This document shows positions 11,070-22,581 of a stretch of 64,000 nucleotides of DNA, one piece after another. Below the pieces are notes generated by a model. That model had not been told where the DNA came from. It ran no database searches and worked only from the letters and a program-made list of their open reading frames with translations. The translations under genes were made by a program, and so were the position numbers. This DNA is from Myrica gale. Taxonomy: Eukaryota; Streptophyta; Magnoliopsida; Fagales; Myricaceae. Each line of letters begins with the position of its first letter. The stretch's first letter is position 1. The stretch covers positions 16,430,001 to 16,494,000 of the forward strand of contig OZ005608.1 in NCBI GenBank assembly GCA_963930655.1, written 5' to 3'.

Positions 11070-11272
11070 TGTTTGGGTCCCGCAATTTTGGGAGTCCCAA
11101 ATATTTGGCCTAATAAAATAATCTCAAAATAATGTCTATTTCCATCAAATCATCATTTTTTATCAAAAGATAGAAAGTCCAGTCAAATCATCTTTCTCTT
11201 TACTTTCTCACCAATTCTCATACACCAAAAATTTTCATCCCCTAAAATTTTGGGAGCCCAACATCACTGGTT
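11070..11272. mobile_element. MITE-like element with inverted ends
   Basis: The left end reads GTGTTTGGGTCCCGCAATTT. The inverse of the right end reads GTGATGTTGGGCTCCCAAAA, which gives roughly 25 bp imperfect inverted repeats around an AT-rich core. A second AT-rich MITE-like stretch (11273-11580) begins with GAGATGTTCATTTTA and ends with a GAACTCGTTCA-type sequence. Target duplications are not clear for either. Confidence 0.45.
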
Positions 11273-11749
11273 AGGAGATGTTCATTTTATACAAAATTTT
11301 AAGATTTCGAGGATTTTTTTTATAGAATTGAGAATATTTTATGTAGATTGGAATTTTATAGATTTTTGGGAAAAAAAGTTGGTATAAAATTTTAAAGATA
11401 TTTAATTATTATTGAATTTTGTAAAAACATGTAGAGAGATTATTTGATGTAATTTTTTAATAAAAAATTGTTGGATTTTGATGAGAAAGTATGCATAGAG
11501 AAGATTTTTTGAAATTTTTTTTTGAAAATGTATTGGAATTATTGTGAAAAAACAATATGAACTCGTTCAAAATGCATTACGTCCTTTGTTAATGTTAACT
11601 CACGATTTTCCACTGTTCATGCGTTTTGCAATTTATTTTTTCCAATAATCAAATAATAAATGTGAATCGTGACAACCGAAGGGGTAAATTGAGTTCTAAA
11701 AAAAATAAAGTTTTTTCAAAAATAAGATAAATATTGAAAGATAGATTAG

Positions 11750-11965
11750 CACAACACAAACACAGATATAAGTATTATATATTATTACTCTCAACCTATT
11801 TTAATTAATATTATTATAATAATTATTAAAAAGAGTGTGAATAATGTACAACTGATTTTAAATACTATTAAAATTTACAACTGATTTTAATTTATTAAAA
11901 ACACGTAACAACAAAATATAAATTATTATTAAATTTTTTGAAAAACTACAAATTAAAAAAAATAA
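11750..11965. other. Very AT-rich stretch
   Basis: It is dominated by TTATTA and AATTAT words, with a local duplication of a TACAACTGATTTTAA segment at about 11847 and 11876. There is no coding potential. It lies just upstream of the CT-rich candidate leader exon. Confidence 0.4.
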
Positions 11966-11974
11966 AAAGTTTTG

Positions 11975-12430
11975 AAATCGCTGGTTCCGTGAACTCTCTA
12001 CTGGCGCCCTTTTTTTTCTTTCCTTTCGCCAAATTCCCTGCTAGCCCCAAATCTCCCCTTTCCCGTCTGTCACTCTCTCCCTTCCCAAATTCCCCCTTAG
12101 ATTCCCAAAGGCCAAGGTAGCCGCATAAGAGAGACGGCCTCAGTCTCCAACCCCTTGTCCCAAACTCTTATCCATCCCTAAGTCCTTCAACGGTCTCTGT
12201 GTTCCTCGCTCCATTTCGCTCACTCGCGGGTCCCATTCTCGACGGAGCTTCGTCGTCAGGGCTTTTGTTTTCTTGGTTGCGGCAACAAGTTGCAACAACA
12301 TATGAATCTATTTCTTATGGGACTTTGTTCAGAAACCAGCTTGACTATGTTGATCGGAGTTCAGTTTTATTACCGTTGAGAATTTATCAGTTTCAAGGCT
12401 CTAGGTTTGTGTTTTATTTTTGTTTGAAGA
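11975..12430 (+). other. Candidate 5' leader exon(s) of the IQD-type gene
   Basis: The region is CT-rich and suddenly richer in GC (TCCCTGCTAGCCCC, CTCTCCCTTCCC), like a plant promoter/5' UTR. It contains an open frame without recognisable relatives (from about 12199). IQD genes commonly have a 5' UTR intron, and the IQD start codon lies downstream at 19880 on the same strand with the LINE insertion between. The link is an inference. Confidence 0.3.
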
Positions 12431-12818
12431 TATTATTTGTGTTTTTTTTGGCCGATTATTTAACCGTTTTACAAAGAAACACGAAAACTCCACTTTACTC
12501 AAACCGACTGAAGGAGAGATCATTTTTTTTTTGATAAATAAGCCAATTTTATTAAAAAGAAGAACAACATGGAAATACAACAACGGAGCCAACAGTACAA
12601 AGAGAAAATACTGAAGAACACTAAGACAAACAACCCAAAAACCCCAAGAATTCCCACTTACCCTCAACCCACAAGTCAACAGGACTCTCCAAGAACTTCA
12701 AAAACGCCCAACCAACAAGACTCTCCCAAAAGATTCCCCTAGCATTCTAGCCCATACCTCTTAGTCTTCCTAGAGAACGAAGAAGACCCTTTATAGATAA
12801 CCAAAGACTGCAATCCCT

Positions 12819-13184
12819 TCAACTCCCTGAGCATCCTCCCCCTGATTTCCTAGACTTTTTCGAATTAAGCGGCATTCGATCGCGTTCCAACACTGCAAAG
12901 GGATCCCGCAGCTTTTCCTCTTGACCACCACACGACACCCCAACCAGCTGACCCACAGAGGAAACCATGTCTAAGACCCACGCCGGAGATTCCGTCTGCT
13001 CTTTCCCCTTCAAAGAAACCAATGGAGCTTTGTAAGGAGCAGCCACAAACCCATCAAGAGTACTTCCTACACAAACTATTGCCCCTCCCTCATCTAAAGA
13101 ATCCAACGGAGCTTTGTCGTCCTTGTCATGCAATAAGGTCAAAGAAGCAACCTCGGGAGATGGACCCGAAGAGTCCATGTCCAC
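12819..13184 (-). pseudogene. LINE ORF1, distal part
   Basis: A 121-codon frame (GPSPEVASLTLLHDKDD...) is the continuation of the ORF1 linker on the other side of the gypsy insertion. It ends shortly before the LINE 3' untranslated tail. No zinc knuckle is visible. Confidence 0.5.
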
Positions 13185-14836
13185 ATCTACCCTGAGAGAC
13201 TCGGAGTGTCACGCCCCGAACGGCATCCCGCAGGGACCGTGACAGCCGCGAGCTATCCCCCGGATGACTCCAGTGTTCTTACTTATTGTTAAACTGGTCG
13301 AACGTACACCACTCAGGGCGTCCTCGGGCCCCTTCAGCATGGGCACCCGGCTGCACGTGCTCGGCAACTAGCTGAGCCATGTGCCTTAACACATCCTCGG
13401 TGGTAACTCCGGGAGCCTCGGACTCTTGATTTCTTGTTGGCCTCCTAGGTGTCATCCTGCACTTCAAGGTTATCGTTCAGCTTAGAACAACCTCAACCTC
13501 AGCAATTCTCATCATAATTAACCCTAAACGTGCTATCTCATGCTTTAGGGTTTAGGGTTCTACTTCGTTCCCTATGTTCTGCGACTCTACCCTCCGATCC
13601 TCTGATACCAACTTAACTGTCACGCCCCGAACGGCATCCCGCAGGGACCGTGACAGCCGCGAGCTATCCCCCGGATGACTCCAGCGTTCTTACTTATTGT
13701 TTTACTTGATTACGGCGGAAACGTACAGGATCGCGAGGGGTTCGAGCTAATTCTTACATAATCAGGGTTCTCATTAAGTTCATACAAAACATATATTTAA
13801 CACATCAGAACCCAATTAGTGACACTCATGCCACTATCAACAAAATGTGAAACATAATAATCTTGGGCTTCTAGGTCAGGTAGTCCTCCTGACTCTCTTC
13901 ACCTGATACATCTGGAATGCCACAATTTTAAAAACGTGAGTCAAAAAGACTCAGTAAGGGAAAAACATAAAACTTAAATCATGCTCTTGACTTATGCCCA
14001 CTTAATCATGAAAGAAAGAAACTTGATAATTGATGCACGTGCATGTCATGAATTATGCATATGCTCTTGCTTAGTTTCGGCCCCAGACCCTTTAAAATCT
14101 TTCTTTCATTCTTGCTTGAAAAACTGGCCCTTGGCCCTTGAAAACCGCTTATTCGTACTTGTGCCCTTGTCGGCCTTTTCATAATTATTTCATATCTTTT
14201 ACTTGTGGGCTCGCTCCATTTGACCCCTGAAGTCAGGGTTGTGCGTTCCCTTCGGAACCGTCCCCGAATTCCCTTGGAGACCTTAACATCTGGTCGAGCT
14301 AGCCCTTGAAGTGGCCCCAAGCCTGATGGCTAGACACGACCCTTGGAGGCACCACACCTTCTCAATGTCCTTCAGTGTGGCTTGCACAGCCTCTTGGATT
14401 CACCCATCCTTCTCATAATTGTCCTTCGGTGTGGGAGTCCAACTTGATGGTACGGTACCGACCGGTGCCCCTTATCTTAACTTATCGTTTCATAAAACTT
14501 CTCATATTCTTTCCATAAAAATCATTGCATAATTTTCTTCTTGAAAAATTCATGCAATGCACATGTCATGTCATGCTTGCTTAAAATTCATACTTGCTTA
14601 AAATTCATGCTTGTACATGAAATTCATATCATGTCATGCTTTCTTAAAATCCATACTTGTTCATGAAACGATGCAGTGTGTCATTCCAGTTTTGAAAAGA
14701 AATACTTACTGTCCACTTACAGTATCCACTTACTCTAGGTCTCCTTGTTCGTGTATACAGACACGTGGATCGCCTACAAGCGATTCAAATATTCTTTAGA
14801 CTTTAAGAATATGAAATCATTTCTTTTTGAAATCAC

Positions 14837-14862
14837 CAAAGATATATATATATATATATCAC
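14837..14862. repeat. (TA)n microsatellite
   Basis: About ten TA dinucleotide units inside the giant LTR. Confidence 0.9.
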
Positions 14863-16974
14863 TGAAATCCATTTAATTAAAAATATTTTATTCTTTTCCT
14901 TAACAATTATTCCAAAACTTAGTTAATATTTTTATTGAAATAAAAATATATTTATCCATGTACATGTCTCGATTAGGGTTAAATAATACTCATAGGTTTA
15001 GAATTAAACCTAAGTCTCTTTTTATTACACGTACTACATTAAAACCTTATATCTAACTATTAATAAATTATTCATGATTAAATCTTAATTTAGACTCTAA
15101 ACCTCAAATAAAACCCGAGTAAAACTTAACTAGGGTTCCAATAATATTTAATAAAAGATCATGACTCTATAATATTATTCCAACTAGCCTAACTCTAATT
15201 TTCTTATCCAACACAACAATGAAAATACACAAATCATGAATTGCACTTAGGGTTACCTTTTCTTACAACATTCGGCCACTACCATTTATGCACCAATTAA
15301 TCACAACTTTTACTCCAAGGGTGATCCCATCCTCCATTCAACAATTTCACAACCTAGGATCTATAAATCAAAGCACCAACACAACACATCATACCCATAG
15401 CATTCGGCCAATACATGCTTTCATCCAAAAATTTGGTTTTCTTTTGTTTCCTTTAACTTACATGCATCTCACACTTAACATAATCATCTACCATGCATTG
15501 GGGTCATAAAGCTTGCACATGTTATGGCCAATGTCCAGATTTAAACATATTCAAAACTATACATGAAATCCTACATAGCTCATTTTCGGCCATACCCCAA
15601 AATGTTACCTTTTCATGCTAAAAATCATATCATGCATATCCTTTGCATTTGTGACCTAACTAGCATGCATACACTAAATCTTTTCATCAAATAATTCCAT
15701 CAACAATAGATCTATTCTTTATTCACACTAATATCCATAGATCTAAACAAAGACATCATCTTTCATCAACCCAACACATCAAAACTTAGATCTAACTTCC
15801 TTTAGCATACATTGTTCTTCATTTGCCTTTTTCTTTACATACAACCTTAGATCTAGGGCTTCCATGGTTAGATCTAGCATATAAACAACCTAGGGTTCTT
15901 AAGCATCCAAGATCTAACAACATCAAGGCATTTATCAACTAAAACTTCAAGATCTTATACATAGACCATTCGGCCACTCATGCTAACCCAACAACATCAC
16001 ATTAGCCTTACCTTGTTGTTTATCCAAGCTTGAGCACCTAGAAAATAAAGCATCTATGGTTAGTACTTGTGATGCTTAAGGCAAGAACATCAATGAAACT
16101 AATCTTACCTTCACTCTTTACCAACTCTTCCTATCCTTTTCCTCCTTCAAAGATTTGGTCCACCCTCCTTAGAAATGTCCAAGCTTGGTTTAAAAGGAAG
16201 CTCTATGGTGGTGAAGAGGACATGGTAAGCTTGAAGAAAAATGGTGTTAAATGTCTAGGTTTTCAAGGAAGGATTTTTGTCTACAACAAGAGAGATTTAC
16301 TTGGCTTTTGGAGTGAGATTTGGTAAGCTAGAAGAAAGTGGCTTAGGTGCAAAATGAAATAGCACAAACCTTGAATGTGGAGTGTGGTGTTCGGCTAAGA
16401 GAAGCAAAATGGTAAAGGTTGAGAGAACTTGCAACATTCGGCCAAGAGAGGAGAGTTTGGAGAGTGAAATGCTTGAGTGTTTCGGTCAAGAGGAAATGCA
16501 AGAGGGTTGTGTGAGATTGAGTCTCCCAAAGCACTTGACATAAAGTTTGAGAGAGTGAGTTGACAAGAGAGAGAAATGGGAAAGGAAAATGGTGAAGGGG
16601 GGGGCCTTGGTCGACATTCTCCTAAGCTTCCCTCTCTCTTTCTTTTTCTTTCTTTTCACTTCTCTCTCACATCACTTCCTTGTCTCTTTGCACATTCTCT
16701 TTCCTCCATGCATTCTATCGACATTCACTCCCCTTTCTCACTTTTCTCTTCTCTTTTTACTTCCATGAGTTGTCTCATCATCTTACACTACTTACACATC
16801 TCTTACACTTCACATGGCCTTGTTTCATGGCTTTTCAAAATCATCCCCTAGCCTTTCACGTAAATGGCTTGCATTTAACTTGGTTTGGTTGCTTTTCAAC
16901 CAACCTAGTTACTTCCACATTAAATGGCAACCAACTTTCAACTTAGTTTCATTCTCACCTAACTTATCACTTCA

Positions 16975-17195
16975 TAAGCTCTCTTGCTTATCTAATTCAT
17001 TCCAATAGCTTATCACCTCATAAGCATGTTCTCCTATCATGTGATAATGACCCTAGCATATCTCTACAATAATCACAAGGCCTTATCACTCTAAAAGTTT
17101 CCTAACTTATCATGCTTGCTTATCACTATGATAAGCAAGTGTGCTTATCAATTAAATCATCTCTATACTTATCACATAACTACATAGCTTATCAT
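16975..17195. repeat. CTTATCA word cluster within the giant LTR
   Basis: The word CTTATCA, or its inverse TGATAAG, recurs about a dozen times in 220 bases (for example GCTTATCACCTCATAAGC and CTTATCACTATGATAAGC), often as small palindromes. It lies close to the TGTGAGACC end of the LTR. Confidence 0.6.
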
Positions 17196-17656
17196 GTATA
17201 TTCAAATGGAAATTCTATTAATAGCATAGGCCATATGATAATATTACATGTCACATATAGAAGATGTATAAAATATTCGATCCATGTATTCACAAAAATT
17301 CATCATTTAATCTATTATAATTTTCGGCTTATACAAGGAAATAATTAAATCATAATTCAAACTCTATGGTCCATGAATCATATTAAGTAAATGAAAAATA
17401 TAAATTTGCAAGAGGGAAACTTACTTGAAATTTCGGCTCCTAATATAAATATAATTTATACTTGCATAAAATGACATTAAAATTATTTAAAGAGATTTTA
17501 TGAAATAAAATCTCATTTTAATCGAAATACCATAACATAAAGATTAGGTCATACATTGGCCAAAACATAGCCCCATTAAGAAATAAAAGCTATTACATTG
17601 GAAAAATAAAAATAATACATAAGGAATTACGTAGGAGAAAATCGGGGTCTCACACG

Positions 17657-18991
17657 GAGCCCCCGAGAGAGACAACTCCTAGCCGATCCCCTCCCTCAGG
17701 ACTGCCAACCCCCTCACCTGATATCTCATGGCCAGCCCCTAACTCCCCCACGTCAGAGCTCCTGCCCTGCCCCACCCCTAGAACCTCGCCCAGCCTCTCT
17801 GCCATACCCGCCCCCTTAAGCTCACCGGAGACCTGATCTGTGCCATCGACAGCAAGATCCGGCGAAGAAAACGCCTCCGGGGAAGATACCAGCGTGTCGG
17901 GAAGCGCAGATGCTGAGATTGTCGCCAACTCCGGCGTCGGAAAGACCTCCGGGATGCTACCCCTCACCCCCAGCAGTCGCCGGCGACCCTCCTACCTTCG
18001 CCGGTGGTTGGTCAGCACCAACGACGGAGCCTCGAAGCTGACCGTCACCAGCAACACACGTAAGGTCCGGGTCTTCAGGGGTACCCGACCCTGACCCAAG
18101 CGAACCCGACCCAAGCAAAGCCTCCAAAATAACCCCCTGGGGTAAATCCAACGAGCCTCCGAAAGATCCCCCTGGGCCCGGCCCATCCGCCTGCAACAGC
18201 CTCTGCGATGGGCAAGTATCTTGTCTCTCCCACACCGGCTTAACCATAGGACCAAGCAGAGCATAGCCCGACCCACCATCACACCCTAAGGATTTTAAAA
18301 GAACGTCAATCTCAGCACGTAGCCCCTGCAATTTTGTTCTCCAAAAATCCACGTCAATCACCCTGCCACCAGCCGACTAAGTCTTAATTGCAAGCTCCTT
18401 GGGAAGAGAGTCACTGCCCACCGAAGACTCATGCGCAGAGGCATGTTGCACTCCCTTCTGCTCCACGCCACCCCCATGCCCCTCAATGCCTGTCACAGCT
18501 AACACGCCACTCCCAAAGCTCTCCCCTTTCAACCCGCCCTTAGCAACATCAACGAATGAAACCTCCTTGCGCAAATGAGAGCCAAGAGAGCCACCACCGC
18601 CATTTTTAATCTGCCCAAGGTAGGAAACCACACCCTGAAACGCAAAGGCAAGTTCCAACCACCCTGACGCCCCCTTACCTTCCAGTACCATTACCACCCC
18701 TCTTCGAAGCCACCCACCAAACTCTGCTAAGGCAAGATATCTTTTTGCCATGTTGCAACACCGTTGTGCCATAAAGGCCCTAGATGCTTCATTAAACTTC
18801 ACTACAAACTCCCTATTCGCATCCTCCAGTAATCTAGTAATCATGTTAACCAACCAAACAGCCCCATACTTCCCGATGAAGATAGAACTTGTAGCCTTCT
18901 GACTCCACTCCGAGAGTTTCACATCACCATTGCCTAAGACTGTAACTTGAAAGACCTTAGCTTCAACACAGAATCTGTGGGAGAAGGACAT
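17657..18991 (-). pseudogene. LINE ORF1 (N-terminal and middle parts)
   Basis: The frame starting at 18991 reads FCVEAKVFQVTV...EWSQKATSSIFIGKYGAVWL, then EFVVKFNEASRAFMAQRC, then LALAEFGGWLRRGVVMVLEG. This is the pattern of plant L1 ORF1 or ORF1-like proteins, which bind the element RNA. It stops at 18377 and carries on in other frames (18361-17957 and 17967-17657) with a Gly/Ser/Pro-rich linker. At least two frame interruptions make it a pseudogene. GC content is clearly higher than in the neighbours. Confidence 0.65.
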
Positions 18992-19010
18992 CGAGACCTC
19001 CGAGCAAACA

Positions 19011-19879
19011 ACTAAAGCTAAAGAACACTTAATCGTTTAGTCAATGGACCCCTGCTTGGTTTCAGTCTTTTGAGAGTTTAGTTTCTGGGTTGTGGTGATT
19101 TTCATATTATTCCCTGTATTGGTTCAGGGCACTGTTTTCTACACTTATTCTAGTGGGTCTGTGGTATGTATGCGGCGGTCAGGTTTAGTCTAAATCGATT
19201 CTTGTGCAAGAAGGTGAATTAGTACATCGATAGAGAGTGAAGGAACCAAGTTCGGTGCTGATTTTAGAAGGGGTCTTCCTTTTTTGCGTTTATGTTTGTA
19301 TGAATTCGTCTTCAAGTGCTTTATGTTACTGTTTTGAGCAGAAATGTAAGTGAATTGTGGTTGAGCTTTTCTTTTGAATCTTTCACTCCGAGGCTGAGCT
19401 CTGAGTATGGCTAAAGGAATTTTTGTGGCGCCTATTGTTCGGACTATATATAGCTTCATGCTGACTTTTTTTATTATATTTTCAGACCATAATGGTGTGC
19501 ATAAGGACACTCACCCAGTGAATAAGCTGGTTTTCTTTTACAGCAGTTGCATGACTACCTTTTAAGTTTTGGGCCCCAATAGAGGTTCTTCTCTTGGATG
19601 GTCTTGGTGCTTTTTGTTCTAAGGGAAGAAATCAGAAGTATAGTTTTCTTGTTTGAAGTTGATTGTAATTTTGTGTTGTTTCTACATAGTTAGCTGGAAG
19701 TTATTTATGGTAAAGATCGAGGCGCGTGACATAATTTTTGGCTTTTTAATTTTTCAGTTGGCATAAAACCTATATCATGTTATTTTTTGGTGCATAGAAT
19801 GGGATTTGAGGTTCATCTTGTCGAAATCATGCAGGATTAGGAAAAGAAGTTGAGTCTATTTGGTAGAGACCTTATTGCA
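19011..19879 (+). other. Presumed 5' UTR intron/leader of the IQD-type gene
   Basis: T-rich, gene-flank-like sequence without a coding frame, ending just before the IQD start codon at 19880. The immediate leader (TTGGTAGAGACCTTATTGCA) is compatible with a plant 5' UTR. No repeat was recognised. Confidence 0.35.
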
Positions 19880-19954
19880 ATGGGAAAATCTCCAGCAAAG
19901 TGGATCAAGACAATTCTTTTTGGGAAGAAATCACCCAAATCTAGCTTTCTGTAG
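19880..19954 (+). pseudogene. First coding exon of an IQ-domain (IQD) protein gene, stranded
   Basis: The frame begins MGKSPAKWIKTILFGKKSPK, the invariant N-terminus of a subgroup of plant IQD proteins. These are calmodulin-binding scaffolds at microtubules and membranes. After SSFL the frame meets a stop (TAG); a GT lies at the same place (TTTCT|GTAGGC) and could serve as a donor, though IQD first exons usually continue a few residues further. No IQ67 exon follows, and 270 bases later a CACTA element begins. The gene is either cut off here or continues beyond the insertions; no later exon was recognised. Confidence 0.75.
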
Positions 19955-20239
19955 GCTACTGGTATGATGGGTAGATGTGGAGCACAATAAATAGCGGAAC
20001 AACAGATTTTTACATGCTACATGTACTTGACACTCCATTTCATGATCTGTTCATATTAACTTTGTTATGCAACCACTGTCAAACATCTCATGCCTGGTGA
20101 CGAGTTATTTGATCTCCATTTGAGTCTTTCTAGATCTATTTTTACATTTCCTTTCTGGTTTCTTTTTTTCCTATAAACTTCTACTTAATATTGTTGCTTG
20201 GGCATATCATTAGTGCACGTCACTACAAAAAAACAGATC

Positions 20240-20815
20240 TATAGCGGCGGTCGCTAAAACCGCCGCTATAGGGTGTTTTTCGTGGCGTTTTGCACAAACC
20301 GCTGCTAAATGGGGTCTATAGTGGCGGTCTTTTTAGGGGCGTCACCGACCGCCGCTATAGACCCTATGTAGCGGCGTTTTTTTGCTAACCGCTGCTAAAG
20401 GGGGGTCTGTAGCGGTGGTCTCTTTAGCGGCGGTTAGACCCCTCTTTAACAGCGTTTCCCGCAAAACGCAGCTAAAAGTGACACCTGTAGCGGCGGTCAA
20501 TGACTGCCGCTATAGACCTTAAAACCGCAGGTATATATCCACGTTGTAGCGGCGGTCACCGTGACCGCCGCTATAGGGAAAATGTTCGGGGTATATAGCG
20601 GCGGTCACGACGATCGCCGCTATAGGGTTTTGTTTTAGCAGCGGTTTCGTCCGCATGTGCTGCTAAAAAAATCGGGTCTACAGCGGTGGTCATACTGCGG
20701 CGGTCAGTATGACCGCTGCTGTATCTCGTATCTTTAGCAGCGGTTTTTGAGACAAACCGCTGCTAAAGGCATACCTATAGCAGCGGTTGTGTAAAAACCG
20801 CCGCTATAGGTATGA
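20240..20815. repeat. Left subterminal repeat zone of the CACTA element
   Basis: Around twenty degenerate copies of TATAGCGGCGGTC and its inverse GACCGCCGCTATAG, many arranged as hairpins with 3-6 base loops (for example GCGGCGGTCACCGTGACCGC). In CACTA elements such arrays bind the TNPA-like protein. Confidence 0.85.
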
Positions 20816-20819
20816 TTGG

Positions 20820-21480
20820 AAAAAAAAATTAAAAATTTAGACAAAAAATAATTATATGTTATTTACTGTTAATAATTATTTTTTATTTACTGTTAATAAT
20901 TGTCACGTGTTTAAAATTTTTTTTAGGAGACCTACTTAATAAAATATGGAATTAGAGAGAGTGTTATGAATATTAAAGTTGTTTTATGAAATTAGAAATA
21001 ATGTTATGAAAGTTATATCTATGATTGTTATGGTAATTGTATTTTTATTTACTAAATCTAAATATTTTAGACATCTATTATCACATGCTTATAATGAGCA
21101 TATATATTTGTAATAATTAGTAATATAATAATATTTAATTATAACATATTATTTAATTTCAAACAAAAAGATATTGTGAGATTAATTAGCTTATACAATT
21201 AAAGTACATAACTTAATATCTGATCATAGTTGTTATGGTAATTTAATATTTTATTGATTATAATTAACAATTATATTACTATAATTTGTAATATAAGACT
21301 AATTAATTAGGACATAATATTTATTTCTAAAAAAAGAAATTGTGAATTTAACTTATACAATTAAAGTACATGTAATGTATTATAAAAAAATATAACAAAT
21401 CATACAAATTATAATTTACTAAAAGTATATAACTACAAAATATAAAATTATTATTAAAAAAACTACAATCTGATAAATTT
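20820..21480. other. AT-rich interior of the CACTA element
   Basis: AT-rich DNA without reading frames, between the left repeat zone and the GC-rich leader at 21.5 kb. Several short duplicated words occur (TTATTTACTGTTAATAATT twice near 20860-20900). Confidence 0.5.
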
Positions 21481-21509
21481 TTTGAATATTCAAAATTGTG
21501 TCCCCTACC

Positions 21510-21995
21510 TAAAACGCTGTCGTTCCCCCACCTCCCCTTGCCCTTTCTTTAAAAACTCCCCCCGCGCGCCCTAAAACGCGAAAATTCCCCCTCCCCGCGC
21601 GAAGATCCTTGAGCACGCCTTTGGAGACTCCGACTTCTGGACCTTTACTGCTCGCCTCAAGACTTGGGAACCACGGCAGCCATGTTGGTTTCTTGGGTCT
21701 TCCCTTTCTCTCTGTTCCTCTTTGTTCTCGTTTTAGATTCTTTTTTCTTCTTCTTCTTATGATATTTTTCTTTTATGGTACTGGAATTGGGGTTTGGCGT
21801 GGGTTTTGGTCGTGGGTTTATCGATTTCTCTGTTCTCAGCACCTCAACAACAGCTAATTTCTCCAAGCAAATGGCGATTTTCCAAACAAGAACTTGTCTG
21901 TCAAGAGCCTTTTCGACTAAAAACGCTGGCTTCTACACCGCTGAAAAGGTAGAACTCTATCTTTATTGCACAATGATGTTCGTACGCATGTAAAG
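21510..21995 (+). other. GC-rich leader and possible captured first exons
   Basis: A sharp change to GC/CT-rich sequence (CCCCGCGCGCCC, near 21560) looks like a promoter/5' UTR. It is followed by a frame with MAIFQTRTCLSRAFSTKNAG (from 21870), which ends at a good donor (CTGAAAAG|GTAGAA). The short Arg/Ser-rich start resembles an organelle presequence. The source gene was not recognised. This would be the natural 5' end of a transcript running through the captured exons downstream. Confidence 0.35.
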
Positions 21996-22121
21996 TTTGG
22001 TTGCTGATGCAAAATCCGAAGCTTTAATTTGTTGTTAATATTCTAAGAAACCTAACGGGACTAGTGGTGTTCGTTCGTGTTTGAGTGAATTTTTAATTCA
22101 AAATGAAGTGCTTGTGTCTAG

Positions 22122-22581
22122 GCTGGGATCGTTACTGGCAGCAAGATCCTGCGTATTCTCAAGGCTCACGGTACGTTTTCATTGTGCTCCTTGTGAGTTT
22201 TTCCGGGGGATGGAATCGCGGCCTACATGTTTCGACTTCTAGGATTGGATAGAAAATGACATCTTTTTATCTAGTGGGTGTGATGTCGTGGCTTGGTTGA
22301 TAAAAATAGTCTAGTGCCATTAGGTTATGCTGGAATGCTAATGAGAAAGTGTAGGATGCGGGGAGTGTGTAATGTAGTTTCTTCAATTATAACTGAATAA
22401 ATTTCTAGAGTTTCAGTTGTAGAGTTTTTTTTCCTGGTTTTTTTAACTTTTTATTCCTTGAATGGGACTAGGTCTTGCGCCCGAAATTCCAGAGGATCTG
22501 TACCATCATCTCATCAAGAAAGTTGTGTCAATCCGGAAGCATCTGGAGAGGAACAGGAAGGATAATGATTCAAAGTTCAGC
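22122..22581 (+). pseudogene. RPS13: Captured fragment of 40S ribosomal protein S13 (uS15) gene
   Basis: Two exons with an intron between. The first (22122-22170) reads AGIVTGSKILRILKAHG. The second (22472-22581) reads [20 protein letters not shown], then [15 protein letters not shown]. This is the central part of cytosolic ribosomal protein S13, which is about 151 residues and very highly conserved. The start (MGRMHSRGKG...) and the C-terminal third are absent, and small changes (an extra His in DLYHHL, AV to VV) show relaxed selection. The splice junctions (CACG|GTACG, ACTAG|G) are retained. It lies inside the CACTA element, so it is a captured fragment. Confidence 0.85.

Larger units (their letters stand above)
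13207..17654 (-). mobile_element. Ty3/gypsy-type fossil with a giant LTR
   Basis: On the minus strand the element runs from TGTGAGACCCCG to CGGGGCGTGACA and is flanked by a perfect 5 bp duplication CGGAG (13202-13206, 17655-17659). Parts present: one LTR of about 4.0 kb (13618-17654), a primer-binding-like site (TTGGTATCAGAGG, initiator Met tRNA type) next to it, the beginning of a gag frame (MTPRRPTRNQESEAP..., 13279-13453), and a short terminal piece of the other LTR (13207-13290). The element is broken; most of the interior is absent. The two copies of the LTR end differ at about one position in 85, so it is young. LTR size and gag start suggest the Tekay/Del chromovirus lineage, as inference. 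Confidence 0.85.
12525..19010 (-). mobile_element. LINE lacking EN-RT, split by a gypsy element
   Basis: The LINE's 3' end is at 12525-12560: inverted it reads AATAAAATTGGCTTATTTATC plus an A run, the same tail as the other LINEs here. Its ORF1 starts at 18991. ORF1 (18991-17660, continuing at 13184-12819) encodes the plant L1 ORF1-type domain followed by a long Gly/Ser/Pro-rich region. Between ORF1 and the tail there is no endonuclease or reverse transcriptase, so the copy is internally deleted. A gypsy-type fossil with 5 bp target duplication CGGAG sits inside it. The target duplication of the LINE itself could not be found. Confidence 0.75.

Noticed and set aside
13500-13560. Telomere-like repeats (CCCTAAACCCTAAA on the minus strand)
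   Set aside because: Only two units, in the leader of the gypsy fossil; a chance or telobox-like motif, not a telomeric tract.
18377-18991. ORF1-like frame as an independent host gene
   Set aside because: It carries the plant L1 ORF1 pattern, has a broken continuation, and is followed at the right distance by an LINE-type 3' tail.
21609-21857. The 82-codon plus-strand frame (MSTPLETPTSG...) as a secure captured gene
   Set aside because: No family resemblance and T-rich second half; kept only as part of the possible leader.
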